Shown here piece by piece: positions 37,508 to 47,636 of a stretch of DNA of 64,000 nt. The notes beneath the pieces were generated by a model. The model ran no database searches. It was not told the origin of the DNA and was given only the letters and a program-made list of their open reading frames with translations. Made by a program: the position numbers and the translations under genes. The stretch comes from Fodinibius salicampi (GTDB lineage Bacteria > Bacteroidota > Rhodothermia > Balneolales > Balneolaceae): NCBI RefSeq assembly GCF_039545095.1, contig NZ_BAABRS010000001.1, positions 806,001-870,000 on the forward strand, in the 5' to 3' direction. The first letter of the stretch is position 1. Every line of letters begins with the position of its first letter.

Positions 37508-38157
37508 ATGGATCAATATACCAAACCGCAGTGGTCAAAATCTGCTCTCCTGACTATCGATGTACAAGAAGATTTTACTCGGCCCGATGCTCCGGCATAT
37601 ATAAAAGGAACAGCCCCTATTCTGCCCAGCATCAGGAAACTCCTGGAGCACTATCGAAACGTTAATCTCCCAATTTTTCATATTGTAAGGCTCTATAAAA
37701 CGGATGGGACGAATGTAGATATCTGCAGGAAAAAAAGTATTGAAGAAGGCCAAAAGATCGTTTCTCCCGGTTCCGATGGTGCAGAGCTGGCTTCAGAACT
37801 TAAACCGAACTCATCCATACGTCTAATAATCCAAGCTTATTGATGAAGGGAGAGCCGCAACAACTGGAAGCCAACGAATGGATTCTTAACAAGCCTCGCT
37901 GGGGCGCATTTTTTCAGACAAGCGTAGAGAAAATTCTTTCGGGACAGAATATCTCTACGCTTGTTGTTTCCGGGTGTAACTTTCCCAACTGTCCCCGTGC
38001 AACTATCTATGAAGTCAGTGAACGCGATTTTAGAACGGTTGTGGCTACAGATGCGGTTTCAGGTCTCTACCCTCAAGGAGAACAAGAACTTGAGAACATC
38101 GGAGTTGCTATTCTCAAAACACGAGAGATTATCAATCGGAGTTTAACCCAACAGTAA
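37508..38157 (+). pseudogene. Frameshifted isochorismatase-family cysteine hydrolase
   Basis: The first frame (from ATG 37508) encodes LLTIDVQEDFTRPDAPAY with the catalytic Asp, then stops at 37843. A second frame overlapping it continues with LLMKGEPQQLEANEWILNKP, carries the nucleophile region VVSGCNFPNCPRATIYEVSE, and ends at 38157. Together they make a complete isochorismatase-like hydrolase of about 216 residues. The total of 650 nt is one base short of a whole number of codons, so a single base appears to be missing near 37815-37840. Either the gene is dead or the sequence has an error. These enzymes hydrolyse amides or esters such as nicotinamide, but the substrate here is unknown. Confidence 0.82.
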
Positions 38158-38236
38158 GATCCATTATTTAGCAGAAGTACTACCCTAATTTTTCTTTGTG
38201 CTCATTTAGTTAAGATAATTATAAACGAGCTCTATC

Positions 38237-38680
38237 CTACAGGAGTAGTAAAATAATAACAACGAGAAGCGCAGTAGTTAAGCTTATAGTCAGTACCCTG
38301 TCTGCCTGCTCCATATCCTGTTGTACGTAATCAGCAAATTCATCCAGATCCTCCCCTGCTATTCTATCATAGTTCTTGCGCCCGTCTAGCTGATTTGATT
38401 TTTCTACAATCTCACTTTTGTAGGAACGAAGCATTGCTAACTCTTCCGCCGAAAGTGAAGCTTTGGATTTTATTTTATCTATTGCAGTAAGCATCTTGTT
38501 AAGCGATTTATCTAAGATAGCACGCTTTTTTTCTGCATTTTTTTCATTCTTTACCTCTTGGACTGTTTCATTTATATGCTTTTTAAAGGTTTTGGTAACG
38601 TTAAGAGGTTGAGAAACCGCTGCCGTTTGAGATATTACAAGAAATACAATCAGAGAGAGACCTATTTTAATAGCTTTCAT
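38237..38680 (-). CDS. Small secreted or membrane-anchored helical protein of unknown function
   Basis: The 147-residue protein has a signal peptide (residues 1-23, ISQTAAVSQ cleavage), a charged helical middle rich in Lys and Glu (about 30-125) and a hydrophobic C-terminal helix (about 128-147). I do not recognise the family. The arrangement suggests a periplasmic helical domain anchored in the inner membrane by its tail. It lies downstream of the kinase cluster on the same strand, 120 nt after the propeller kinase, and a perfect 14-bp inverted repeat sits in that gap. Confidence 0.65.
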   Translation of the reverse strand: MKAIKIGLSLIVFLVISQTAAVSQPLNVTKTFKKHINETVQEVKNEKNAEKKRAILDKSLNKMLTAIDKIKSKASLSAEELAMLRSYKSEIVEKSNQLDGRKNYDRIAGEDLDEFADYVQQDMEQADRVLTISLTTALLVVIILLLL

Positions 38681-38721
38681 GGTATCAGGATTAGATTGAC
38701 AAGTATTATTTGTTACTTATA

Positions 38722-38752
38722 TTACACCTTAACTCATAGAGTTAAGGTGTAA
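38722..38752 (-). repeat. Perfect 14-bp inverted repeat upstream of the small helical gene
   Basis: TTACACCTTAACTC and GAGTTAAGGTGTAA are perfectly complementary with a three-base ATA loop. The centre is 57 nt upstream of the small gene's start and 63 nt past the kinase stop. Without a T run on either side it is not a classic intrinsic terminator. It could be an operator for a dimeric regulator or an RNA hairpin. Confidence 0.65.
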
Positions 38753-38800
38753 ATGTATATCCTTTATCAAGATTAAAAAAAAGCTTGCATTCTCCATGCT

Positions 38801-41800
38801 CTATATTCTCTTTTTGCCTTTTTGTTCCCGGGGAAACATTAAGGTGAAGGCAGCCCCCTTTCCCTCACCTTTGCTATCAACCGTTATCTTTCCTCCCATC
38901 TCGGCGATATAATTGGCACTGCTATGTAGCCCAAAGCCATGTCCCTCCTGCTTAGTAGTAAACTCCTGAGTAAATATTCTATTTAAATTTTCTTGCTTAA
39001 TTCCAGAACCATTATCGGTTATAGAAAGATAAACCCAATCTTCATCCTGCCAAGATTTTATAAGAATATCTTTTTTCTCGGGAGGATTATCCTCCATGGC
39101 TTCTTTGGCGTTCTTAAAAATATTAACCAATACATGAATAAGTTTAGATCGCTGTATTACAATTGAATCGACCTCTTGCATCTCTTTCTTTACATTCAGA
39201 CCGTGGCGTTCAATCGATCCGGCCTGAAGGGCCAGAGCATCATCAATCATCTCCGAGAGAGAGGTCTTATAGGCATTCATACTTGCTCCGGCATAACTCT
39301 GCTGGGCTGCAATAACGTCATTGATCAACTTAATTTTATCAGTTAGGCGTTCTATTTGATTGAGTACTTTTTTTCGGTCTTTCTTCAGCGGTTCTTCAAG
39401 CTTTAAATAATACCGCATCAGTTTTATTCCTTTTGGATTGTGGGCAATAAACTCCTCAATATCGTCAATATGTTCCCGAAGTATGCTATTTGCCTGTATT
39501 ACTCCTTCGATATTTGACCGCTTCATAGTATCCTTGATCAGGGAAGCCGAAGTATTTACGCTATTTAAAATATTCCCGACGTTATGCAAAATTCCTGATG
39601 CAAGATCCGCCATACCGGCCTTGTGTGCATTTTCAACTAACTCATCTTTAGCTTCCTCAAGTTGTTTAAGTGCACTTTTCAAATCTTCATTTTTCTTATT
39701 CAATTCAGAAGTACGTTCTTTGACCTCCTTTTCGAGTCGTTTACTGTATGCTTTGATACCCCGCACTCTTTTCTGATAACCAGCATAAACTATTCCAATA
39801 ATAAAAAGGGCTGAAAGCACATAAAACCAAGTAGTCTGCCAAAAAGGAGGCGTAATCGTTAGGGCAAGAGCTACCCCTTCTTCATTCCACACGCCATCAT
39901 TATTTGCAGCTTTTACACGAAACGTATAATCACCGGGATCTAAATTTGTATAGGTTGCATTCCGCTGATTATCTACATAATTCCATTTTTCTTCAAAGCT
40001 CTCCATCATATAGGCATACTCATTTTGATCAGGCTTTGTATAGTTCAAAGCTACAAATTCGAATGAAAATACATTATCTCGGTAAGAAAGGGTCAATGAA
40101 TCCGTCATAGATATATGCCGATCAAGCGGAGAGTCCGGGTCATTAACATTGACCGACTCGTTATATAGTTTAAAATCGGAAAGGTAGACCGGTGGGATAT
40201 TAGGATTCATGTAAATATTATCCGGATCAAACAAGTTAAATCCGTTTATCCCGCCAAATAGAAGTTCACCTGTACTCAATTTTAATGCCGCATACCGCGA
40301 AAATTCGTTTGCCTGCAGTCCATCATTACGGTCATAATTTTCAAACGTTTTCTTCTTTGGATCAAAATTTGAAAGTCCCTTTATAGTTCCAATCCACAAT
40401 TCTTGATTATCAGATTCCACGATAGACCTAATTTCATTACTGGGGAGCCCATCTGATTGATCATAGGTCATAAAATGATCTTCATCTTCTATATATTTTG
40501 ACAATCCACTTTTAGTAGCAATCCAAATATTATTGGAACTATCCTCATAAACTTGACGTATCAGATCATCCGGTATACTGGTGCTGTCATTCTCTTGCTG
40601 AATATATCTTTTAAATAACCCTTCATTTTTAGCATCTGCCGAAAGATAATTCAAACCGTTTTCGGTGGCGAACCATAGATTTCCCCTGCTGTCCTCAAAA
40701 ATATTTAGGATAGCATTTGACGATATGGCATTCGCTTGCTCTGAATTAGCCTCAAATAATTGTAACTCTTCGGTTTCGGTATTATATCGATACAGGCCTT
40801 CGGCGTTGCTAGCTATCCATATATAATCATTTTGGCTGTCGAAATGTACATCAAATACATTTTGGATGGGATATTGATGGTTTCCTATCATCTCTTGAAA
40901 AGAAACAAATCTCTTTTCTTGCCGATCAACTAGAATATTCAATCCCCCACCCCAGGTACCAACCCATATTCGTCCGGAAGGATCCTGATCAACCTCTATA
41001 ACGGCATCGGAGGGTAACGAATTCGGGTCATACGGATCATGGCGATAAACTTCAAAAGTTTGTTCAGTACGATTAAAATAATTGAGACCGCCACCATCAG
41101 TTGCAATCCAGATATTCCCATCTTCTGTTTCATAAAAATCTCGAATAATCCCATTACTCAGCCAGTTTTCTTTGCCAGCGGAGGTAGTATAGTGCTTAAA
41201 TTTAGAGGCATAAGGATCGGCAATATTTAACCCATTAATACCTGTACCAACCCAGTACCGTCCTGCACTATCTTCAAAAAAACAGTAAATGGAGTTACTG
41301 GAAAGACTATTAACATCTCTCGGATCGTGCTCATAGCGATAGAACTCATCTGCTTCAGGGTTATATAAATGTAGTCCCCCATTTTCATTCGTGATCCAAA
41401 ACTGATCCCGTCTATCCTGTTTCATATAGAAAATATCATTATTTCCCAGGGAATGGGGATCCCCGGGGACATGGCGATAATGTACGAAGCTTGTATCACC
41501 GTTTTCTACTACCATTCGGTCAGCTCCTGCATTATTCGTTCCCACCCATAAATTTCCTTTTGAGTCGAACTGCACAATATTTAAATAATTGGATCCTAAT
41601 GATTGAGGATCAGTGGGATCGTGCAAAAAGGTTTGTTCAATGGTAGCTTCTTCCGTATTAAATTTTATCAATCCATTATTTGAAGTAGTTAACCAAAGAA
41701 TAGAGCTTTCTCCGACCTTCAGGGAACTTAAGTCCATGCCTTTAAAGCTACCTTTTGGAATAAATTTTTGTTGATCCGGATCAAAGTAGTAGAGACCTTC

Positions 41801-42280
41801 TGCTCCTCCCAACACCCATAATCGACCATTCTCATCTTCTTCAATAGCCGTGTTATTTATATAGATATTGGGATTTGCAGGAACATAAAAGGTTGTAAAA
41901 TTATTTTTAGTCCGGTTATAACGACTTATACTACTACGGGTGCGAACCCAAAAGACGTTATTTTGGTCTTCATATACATCTTGCACTATATTATCTCCCA
42001 AACTAGTAGAGTCATCCTTTTTATGAATATATTCATGGAATTGAATACCATCATATCTGTGTAACCCACTGTAGGTACCGATCCACATGTACCCAAATTT
42101 ATCCTGATATATATCTGTTACGGTATTGCTAAGGAGTTCTTGCTGAATATGATTAAAATTTAATTCTGGTTTCGCATCCTGAGACTGGCCTAAAGCCGGT
42201 ACGTAGATTACCATCCATATAAATAAGCAAAAGCATAGTCTGACCAATCGCTTTGAAAACCCATTTATGTACCTGCTCAT
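38801..42280 (-). CDS. Propeller/Y_Y_Y sensor histidine kinase (no REC or AraC output)
   Basis: From ATG 42280 the protein has 1159 residues with a signal peptide ending YVPALGQS; the frame opens farther up at 42463, inside the preceding gene. Residues about 40-720 hold many two-component-regulator propeller repeats (WIGTYSGLHRYDG, WVGTWGGGLNIL). A Y_Y_Y domain (YTNLDPGDYTFRVKAANNDG) and one membrane helix (about 815-833) follow. The cytoplasmic part has a coiled coil, an unusual H box GILHNVGNILNSV (His about 899), N box NIFKNAKEA, G1 DNGSGI and G2 HGFGLHSS. All kinase motifs are present. Unlike Bacteroides hybrid two-component systems, it has no receiver or AraC domain. It probably senses a periplasmic ligand. 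Confidence 0.9.
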   Translation of the reverse strand: MSRYINGFSKRLVRLCFCLFIWMVIYVPALGQSQDAKPELNFNHIQQELLSNTVTDIYQDKFGYMWIGTYSGLHRYDGIQFHEYIHKKDDSTSLGDNIVQDVYEDQNNVFWVRTRSSISRYNRTKNNFTTFYVPANPNIYINNTAIEEDENGRLWVLGGAEGLYYFDPDQQKFIPKGSFKGMDLSSLKVGESSILWLTTSNNGLIKFNTEEATIEQTFLHDPTDPQSLGSNYLNIVQFDSKGNLWVGTNNAGADRMVVENGDTSFVHYRHVPGDPHSLGNNDIFYMKQDRRDQFWITNENGGLHLYNPEADEFYRYEHDPRDVNSLSSNSIYCFFEDSAGRYWVGTGINGLNIADPYASKFKHYTTSAGKENWLSNGIIRDFYETEDGNIWIATDGGGLNYFNRTEQTFEVYRHDPYDPNSLPSDAVIEVDQDPSGRIWVGTWGGGLNILVDRQEKRFVSFQEMIGNHQYPIQNVFDVHFDSQNDYIWIASNAEGLYRYNTETEELQLFEANSEQANAISSNAILNIFEDSRGNLWFATENGLNYLSADAKNEGLFKRYIQQENDSTSIPDDLIRQVYEDSSNNIWIATKSGLSKYIEDEDHFMTYDQSDGLPSNEIRSIVESDNQELWIGTIKGLSNFDPKKKTFENYDRNDGLQANEFSRYAALKLSTGELLFGGINGFNLFDPDNIYMNPNIPPVYLSDFKLYNESVNVNDPDSPLDRHISMTDSLTLSYRDNVFSFEFVALNYTKPDQNEYAYMMESFEEKWNYVDNQRNATYTNLDPGDYTFRVKAANNDGVWNEEGVALALTITPPFWQTTWFYVLSALFIIGIVYAGYQKRVRGIKAYSKRLEKEVKERTSELNKKNEDLKSALKQLEEAKDELVENAHKAGMADLASGILHNVGNILNSVNTSASLIKDTMKRSNIEGVIQANSILREHIDDIEEFIAHNPKGIKLMRYYLKLEEPLKKDRKKVLNQIERLTDKIKLINDVIAAQQSYAGASMNAYKTSLSEMIDDALALQAGSIERHGLNVKKEMQEVDSIVIQRSKLIHVLVNIFKNAKEAMEDNPPEKKDILIKSWQDEDWVYLSITDNGSGIKQENLNRIFTQEFTTKQEGHGFGLHSSANYIAEMGGKITVDSKGEGKGAAFTLMFPREQKGKKRI

Positions 42281-42443
42281 AAATTTTTTACTATTATAAA
42301 TTAACATAACCGCTACCAATTGGTTCTTTTTCTGATAACCGAGCCTTGGAATTGCAATTGATGGATTATTTAAATATTTGTTTTCTAATAAGACTGCTGG
42401 AATACTGAAATTAAACAAGCTTATTAATTTATTTTTTTGGTAT

Positions 42444-43907
42444 TTAAGGAGTTTGCTTTTCACCTATCCGAGGAAATGTCAAAATAATGGTAGCTCCAAT
42501 CTCCTTTTCTCCCCTCTTCACTTCAATTTCGCAACCTATTTCAGATAGATAGTTTGCACTGCTATCGAGACCGAATCCGTGACTACTTTCTTTGGTGGAA
42601 AAATCCTGAGAAAATATTTTATCGATATCATTTTTCTGGATTTCAATTCCATTGACTATAATAGAAAGGTATACATTTTTTTCATCCTGCCACGTTTTTA
42701 TAACGATCTTTCTGTCTTGGGAAGGGAGTTCTGACACCGCTTCCATAGCCTTTTCGAAGATATTAACCAGCATATAGAGGAGTTTCGTACGCTGAACGGC
42801 AACAGGATCTGTCAATCCTAAATCTTTTTCAATTTTCAAATTATGCTGATCAATGAATCCCTCCTGAAAGAGGAGAGCGCTATCAATCAACTCCTTAAGC
42901 GATGTCTCTTCAGTCTCTGCACCAGTAGCAACGTATTTTTGCTGTGCCTCAATAATTTCCGTCATAAGTTGAACTTTATCATCTAGCCGATTGCTATGTT
43001 TTTGTATCTCTCTGTATTCCTCAACCATCGGTTCCTCAAGCTTTAAATAATAATTCATCAACTGCTTGCCCCGGGGATCTTCTATAATAAATTTCTTAAA
43101 ATTATCCTGATGTTCATCCAATAACCTATTAGCCTTCTTAAGGCTGGAAATTTTAGAACTTTTAAGAGTTTCTGCAATTTGTCCGGCTGAAATATTTACG
43201 CTATTTAAAACATTACCAAGATTATGAAGAATGCCTGTAGCTAAATCAGCCATCCCAGCTTTATGAGCCTTTTCTGACAATTCTTCCTTCGTAGAATATA
43301 ACTCTTCAATGGTATTATCTAATTTCAAATTTTGTTTGTCCAAATTTAAGCTATTCTCTTTAATACGAATATTCTGCTTATAAAAAGTTCCTCCTAGATC
43401 AACCATATATGCGAGGAGAAATAATACCGTGAATAGCTCTAAATAGAAGGGACCATCCAGTTCAACCACAAAACCTGTTAGTAGCCCTCCACATAAAACC
43501 CCGCTAAGCAATGGAACGTGTGATACAACTATCTGGCGATAACCGCCAACAAGTCCATTTTGGATGACCGTGGCAAGATGCAGTGCAAATGTCCCCCAAA
43601 GAAAGAAATTGGCAAAAGGTATCCATAGGCACATTATAAAGGCTTCAATCATCATGGCTCCTTTCTCAATCTTTTTCGTTCCCGGTGCCATTTTTGATGC
43701 TAATAGAACGAGATGAGGATATATTAAAAAGGAAAGTACCAGAAATGGAAAATACCAATAGGACCATCCTCGCTCAACAACTAAAAAAGAAAGAATAAGG
43801 AATGCCGCAAGATCTCCCATCACCCGGGGCAGATATTTATCTCTGCTCAGCTGATGGGCCTCACCCAACTTAATTCCTATTATAGAAAGGGTCATTATAA
43901 ATGCCAA
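42444..43907 (-). CDS. MASE2-like membrane histidine kinase homologue with degenerate ATP site (probable pseudokinase)
   Basis: The 487-residue protein has an N-terminal membrane region (about 25-180) resembling MASE2 (YLPRVMGDLAAF, YWYFPFLVLSFLIYPHLVLL), then a coiled coil and the cluster's H box GILHNLGNVLNSV with its histidine. The ATP-binding part differs from its neighbours. The N box reads NIFEKAMEA where the others have N(I/L)FKNAKEA, so the Mg-binding Asn is Lys. The G1 box reads VNGIE where others read DxGxG. The G2 segment HGFGLDSSANY is kept. It likely cannot phosphorylate, but could dimerise through the conserved region or act as a phosphotransfer partner. It overlaps the upstream end of the next frame and lies between two propeller kinases. 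Confidence 0.85.
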   Translation of the reverse strand: MAFIMTLSIIGIKLGEAHQLSRDKYLPRVMGDLAAFLILSFLVVERGWSYWYFPFLVLSFLIYPHLVLLASKMAPGTKKIEKGAMMIEAFIMCLWIPFANFFLWGTFALHLATVIQNGLVGGYRQIVVSHVPLLSGVLCGGLLTGFVVELDGPFYLELFTVLFLLAYMVDLGGTFYKQNIRIKENSLNLDKQNLKLDNTIEELYSTKEELSEKAHKAGMADLATGILHNLGNVLNSVNISAGQIAETLKSSKISSLKKANRLLDEHQDNFKKFIIEDPRGKQLMNYYLKLEEPMVEEYREIQKHSNRLDDKVQLMTEIIEAQQKYVATGAETEETSLKELIDSALLFQEGFIDQHNLKIEKDLGLTDPVAVQRTKLLYMLVNIFEKAMEAVSELPSQDRKIVIKTWQDEKNVYLSIIVNGIEIQKNDIDKIFSQDFSTKESSHGFGLDSSANYLSEIGCEIEVKRGEKEIGATIILTFPRIGEKQTP

Positions 43908-44005
43908 GTTAATCCAAGTGATTTAATCTAATTTAGGCATCCGATATTTATTTTAAAAAATGATAGTACCTTTACATTCTGCTTTCCGAAAACAAATGAG
44001 ATACT

Positions 44006-47000
44006 TTAAGGAGCCGCACCTCCTTCATCGGTACCTTCAGTATCGTTTGGGATTCTTGGAAATACCAACGTAAAAGCAGCCCCCTTTCCGTCGCTTTCCA
44101 CCCTTATATCACCACCCATGCTCTGCATATAATTAGCGCAGCTATGTAGCCCAAAGCCATGACCGTCCTTTTTCGTTGTAAATCCCTGTGTGAAAATTTT
44201 ATCTATATTTTTTTCTTTTATTCCATACCCATTATCAGCTATAGTAAGGTACACATTATCTTCATCCTGCCAGGTTTTTATAGTTATAACTTTATCATCG
44301 AAATCATTATCTGCCACAGCCTCCTTCGCATTCTTAAATAGATTAACCAAGATATGGATTAGTTGTGTACGATGTGCTTTAATAGCATCTATAGCATTTA
44401 GTTCTTTTTCAATAGTTAGGTCATGGCGTTCAATACTTCCAGACTGAAGGCTCAAGGCATCATCAATCATTTCCTCCAGTGACATCTGGTCGGCTTCCAT
44501 ACTGGCACTGGCATAACTTTGCTGGGCCGCTATAACCTCCTTAATTAAATTAATTTTCTTATTTAGCCGCTTGGATTGTTCCAAAACCTTTTTTTGCTCT
44601 TTTTTAAGCGGATCTTCAAGCTTTAAATAGTATGAGAGTAATTTTTTCCCTTTGGAACTGTTGAGTATGAAATCCTCAACCTGGTTTATATTCTTTTTAA
44701 GAAGGTCATTAGCTTGGTAAAGATTATGTAGCTCAGACTTTTGTGCGGTTTCCTCTATTACAGAGGCAGAAGTATTAACGCTATTCAAAATGTTCCCCAC
44801 GTTATGCAGCACCCCTGTGGCGATATCCGCCATTCCCGCTTTTCGGGCCTTTTCCACCAACTGACTTCTCGTTTCCTTAAGTTCAGTAAGCGCTTCTTCC
44901 AAGTCACTATTTTTCTCATGCAATTCGGCCGTGCGCTCTGCAACTTTTTCCTCGAGCTGTTCATTGCGACTTCTTACACTGAGTACTTTCCATTGATAGA
45001 ATCCCAAGAATAGAATAACTCCAAATGTACCGATAAATACATAGAAAGCATATGTGCGCCAGAATGGGGGCGTTATAGTCACCTCAACAGATGCTCCTTC
45101 TTCATTCCAAACTCCATCATTATTTGCAGCTTTTACTCGAAATGTATAATCACCGGGATCTAAATTAGTATAGGTAGCATTCCGCTGGTTTCCTATATAA
45201 TTCCAATCCTCATCAAAACCTTCCATTTTATAGGCATACTCATTTTTATCAGGCGTCGAATAATTTAATGCCGCAAATTTGAACGAAAAAACAGATTGTT
45301 TGTGTGATAATGTTATATTATCCGCTTCCGTAATTTGATTCTGCAACGGTGAGTCGCCTCCTATTGGAACATCTTGATTAAACACCTGAAAGTTAGTAAT
45401 TACCACTGGAGGAACAATATTATTTTTCCGGATGCTATCCGGATGGAATTCATTAAGTCCATTTAATCCCCCAAAATACATCCGTCCATTACTAGACTTC
45501 ACTGCAGAACGACTGTTAAATTCATTTCCCTGCAATCCATCGTCAGGTGAAAAATTACTGAAAGTAGAATCCTTTGGATTAAACTTTGAAAGCCCTTCGT
45601 TGGTACCCAACCATAGATTGCCCTTAATATCTTCTAGTATACTTTTGATCATATTTGAAGGGAGGCCATCTGCTGTGGTAAATGTGCTAAATGTGCTATC
45701 GCTGTAATGAAATTGATTTAATCCACTATCAGTACCAATCCACAAACGTCCTTTGGTGTCATGCAAAACATCAAAAATATTCTTACCCCGAATAGAAGTA
45801 GAATCACCCTCCTGCTGATAAAAGTGATGAAACCGTTCTTCCTCTCTCATAAATAAGTAGAGACCAACAGCCGAAAAGCCAATCCAGATATTTCCACGTC
45901 GATCCTCATAGGTCAAACTGGGATAATCATCACTTATAGTAGCCGGGTCATTCAAATTATCGGAATTGGATTTATAATGAATTAAACTATCGGCATCGCC
46001 CCCCTCTAAATAGTTTAATCCTTCACCAAGCGTTGAAATCCAGATATCTCCTCTGCGGTCCTCATAAATGTCAGAAATATTATTTAGACTGAGGCTATTG
46101 GGATCTTCCGGTTGATGTTTATAATGGGTAAATGTTTGTTCAGATGTATTCAATACGCTTACGCCATCACCCCAGGTACCGGCCCACACGTTGTCATGCT
46201 GATCAACCAAAATGCTTAATACATAATTGCCGGCTATACTATTCTGACCTGGAACATGGGTATAGCTGGTAAAATTATTTGTTGCTGGGTCTAACTTGTT
46301 GATGCCTCCCCCATCTGTTGCCATCCAAATATTTCCCTCTGAATCCATGTCAATTTCCTGAATATTATTGTCATTCAGACTGGAATCATCATCTATCTGG
46401 GTATGATAATGAACAAATTTTTTAGCGTTTCGATCATAAAAATTTACTCCACCGCTGTATGTGCCTAGCCACATATTATTTTTGTCGTCCCGATAGATGG
46501 CATAAATAGAATCGTTACCCAGACTTTTCTCATCATATTCATTCTCTTTAAAAACAGTAATAACATTATTTTTAACATCAAAAATATTGAGACCACCATT
46601 TTCCGTCCCTATCCATAGCCGTCCTCTTGCATCCTCATTTATGGCTAAAATGACGTTATGGGAAATAGTATTCGGACTATCTTCTTGATGGGTATAACGA
46701 GTAAAATCATCGGTTTTACTGTTATAAACCGCCATTCCTCCTCCCTGCGTACCTATCCAAATTTTGCCATTAGTGTCCTTATGTAATGCAGATATTCTAT
46801 TATGAGGAATGGTGGAACGATTGTCTGAATCATAAAAATATCTTGTAAAGGCATCTTTACTGATATTATATCTGGTTAACCCCCGGTATGTCCCTATCCA
46901 CAAGTTTCCCTTGTTGTCCTTTTCTATGGCTGTTACATGTTCATGAGAAAGAGTGCTAGAATCTTTGGGATCATGAACATATTGAATAATATTTTTCTTA

Positions 47001-47482
47001 TTTCTGTCTATTCTGTCAAGCCCATCGTCAGTTCCAACCCAAAGAGAACCTTCAGAATCTTCATAAAGAGAGGTTACAATATTGCTTGAGATTGAATACG
47101 GATTTGAATCAGTAGTATAGCGTGTAAAGTTATCTTTTTTACTATTATATTTGTTAAGTCCACTGAATGTTGCTATCCACAAATTTCCATCCCTATCCTT
47201 CAGAATATCTCTCACATCATTACCACTTATCGTAGTAGTGTCGGTCAGGTTATATTGATAGTGTTTAAATTCATATCCGTCATATCTGTTTAACCCATTG
47301 CGCGTTCCAAACCACATAAATCCGTTATGATCTTGATAAATAACCATAACATTATTTTGAGACAGCCCCTCATTTTGGGTTATATGTTCAAATTCTATAT
47401 TACGATAGTTTTGTCCCTGTATAGAGGTTCCTATGCATAAAAAGCCTATCAGAATAGTTATAAAAGAAAAAAACTTCTTCAT
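44006..47482 (-). CDS. Propeller/Y_Y_Y sensor histidine kinase, paralogue of the 38801-42280 gene
   Basis: From ATG 47482 the protein has 1158 residues, almost the same as the other propeller kinase. It has a signal peptide (KKFFSFITILIGFLCIGTSI) and about 14 propeller motifs (MWFGTRNGLNRYDG, LWIGTYRGLTRYN). A Y_Y_Y domain (YTNLDPGDYTFRVKAANNDG, identical to the paralogue) and one membrane helix come next, then the kinase region: H box GVLHNVGNILNSV, N box NLFKNAKEA, G1 DNGYGI, G2 HGFGLHSCANY. It is complete and likely active. There is no output domain, so phosphate must go to a separate receiver. The longer frame from 47542 adds 20 residues ahead of the signal peptide and is unlikely. Confidence 0.9.
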   Translation of the reverse strand: MKKFFSFITILIGFLCIGTSIQGQNYRNIEFEHITQNEGLSQNNVMVIYQDHNGFMWFGTRNGLNRYDGYEFKHYQYNLTDTTTISGNDVRDILKDRDGNLWIATFSGLNKYNSKKDNFTRYTTDSNPYSISSNIVTSLYEDSEGSLWVGTDDGLDRIDRNKKNIIQYVHDPKDSSTLSHEHVTAIEKDNKGNLWIGTYRGLTRYNISKDAFTRYFYDSDNRSTIPHNRISALHKDTNGKIWIGTQGGGMAVYNSKTDDFTRYTHQEDSPNTISHNVILAINEDARGRLWIGTENGGLNIFDVKNNVITVFKENEYDEKSLGNDSIYAIYRDDKNNMWLGTYSGGVNFYDRNAKKFVHYHTQIDDDSSLNDNNIQEIDMDSEGNIWMATDGGGINKLDPATNNFTSYTHVPGQNSIAGNYVLSILVDQHDNVWAGTWGDGVSVLNTSEQTFTHYKHQPEDPNSLSLNNISDIYEDRRGDIWISTLGEGLNYLEGGDADSLIHYKSNSDNLNDPATISDDYPSLTYEDRRGNIWIGFSAVGLYLFMREEERFHHFYQQEGDSTSIRGKNIFDVLHDTKGRLWIGTDSGLNQFHYSDSTFSTFTTADGLPSNMIKSILEDIKGNLWLGTNEGLSKFNPKDSTFSNFSPDDGLQGNEFNSRSAVKSSNGRMYFGGLNGLNEFHPDSIRKNNIVPPVVITNFQVFNQDVPIGGDSPLQNQITEADNITLSHKQSVFSFKFAALNYSTPDKNEYAYKMEGFDEDWNYIGNQRNATYTNLDPGDYTFRVKAANNDGVWNEEGASVEVTITPPFWRTYAFYVFIGTFGVILFLGFYQWKVLSVRSRNEQLEEKVAERTAELHEKNSDLEEALTELKETRSQLVEKARKAGMADIATGVLHNVGNILNSVNTSASVIEETAQKSELHNLYQANDLLKKNINQVEDFILNSSKGKKLLSYYLKLEDPLKKEQKKVLEQSKRLNKKINLIKEVIAAQQSYASASMEADQMSLEEMIDDALSLQSGSIERHDLTIEKELNAIDAIKAHRTQLIHILVNLFKNAKEAVADNDFDDKVITIKTWQDEDNVYLTIADNGYGIKEKNIDKIFTQGFTTKKDGHGFGLHSCANYMQSMGGDIRVESDGKGAAFTLVFPRIPNDTEGTDEGGAAP

Positions 47483-47636
47483 TTTAAATAGAGATGTATG
47501 ATTTTGCCCATAAAGGAATGGCATATACCGTATCATTAACAATTGGTAGCTTTATAATAGGGTTGTAAAAATATCCAACGTATAAAGTTTTATGAGGCAA
47601 TTGCTCCTTCCCGAAAACTAGCTAACCCATCAATAG

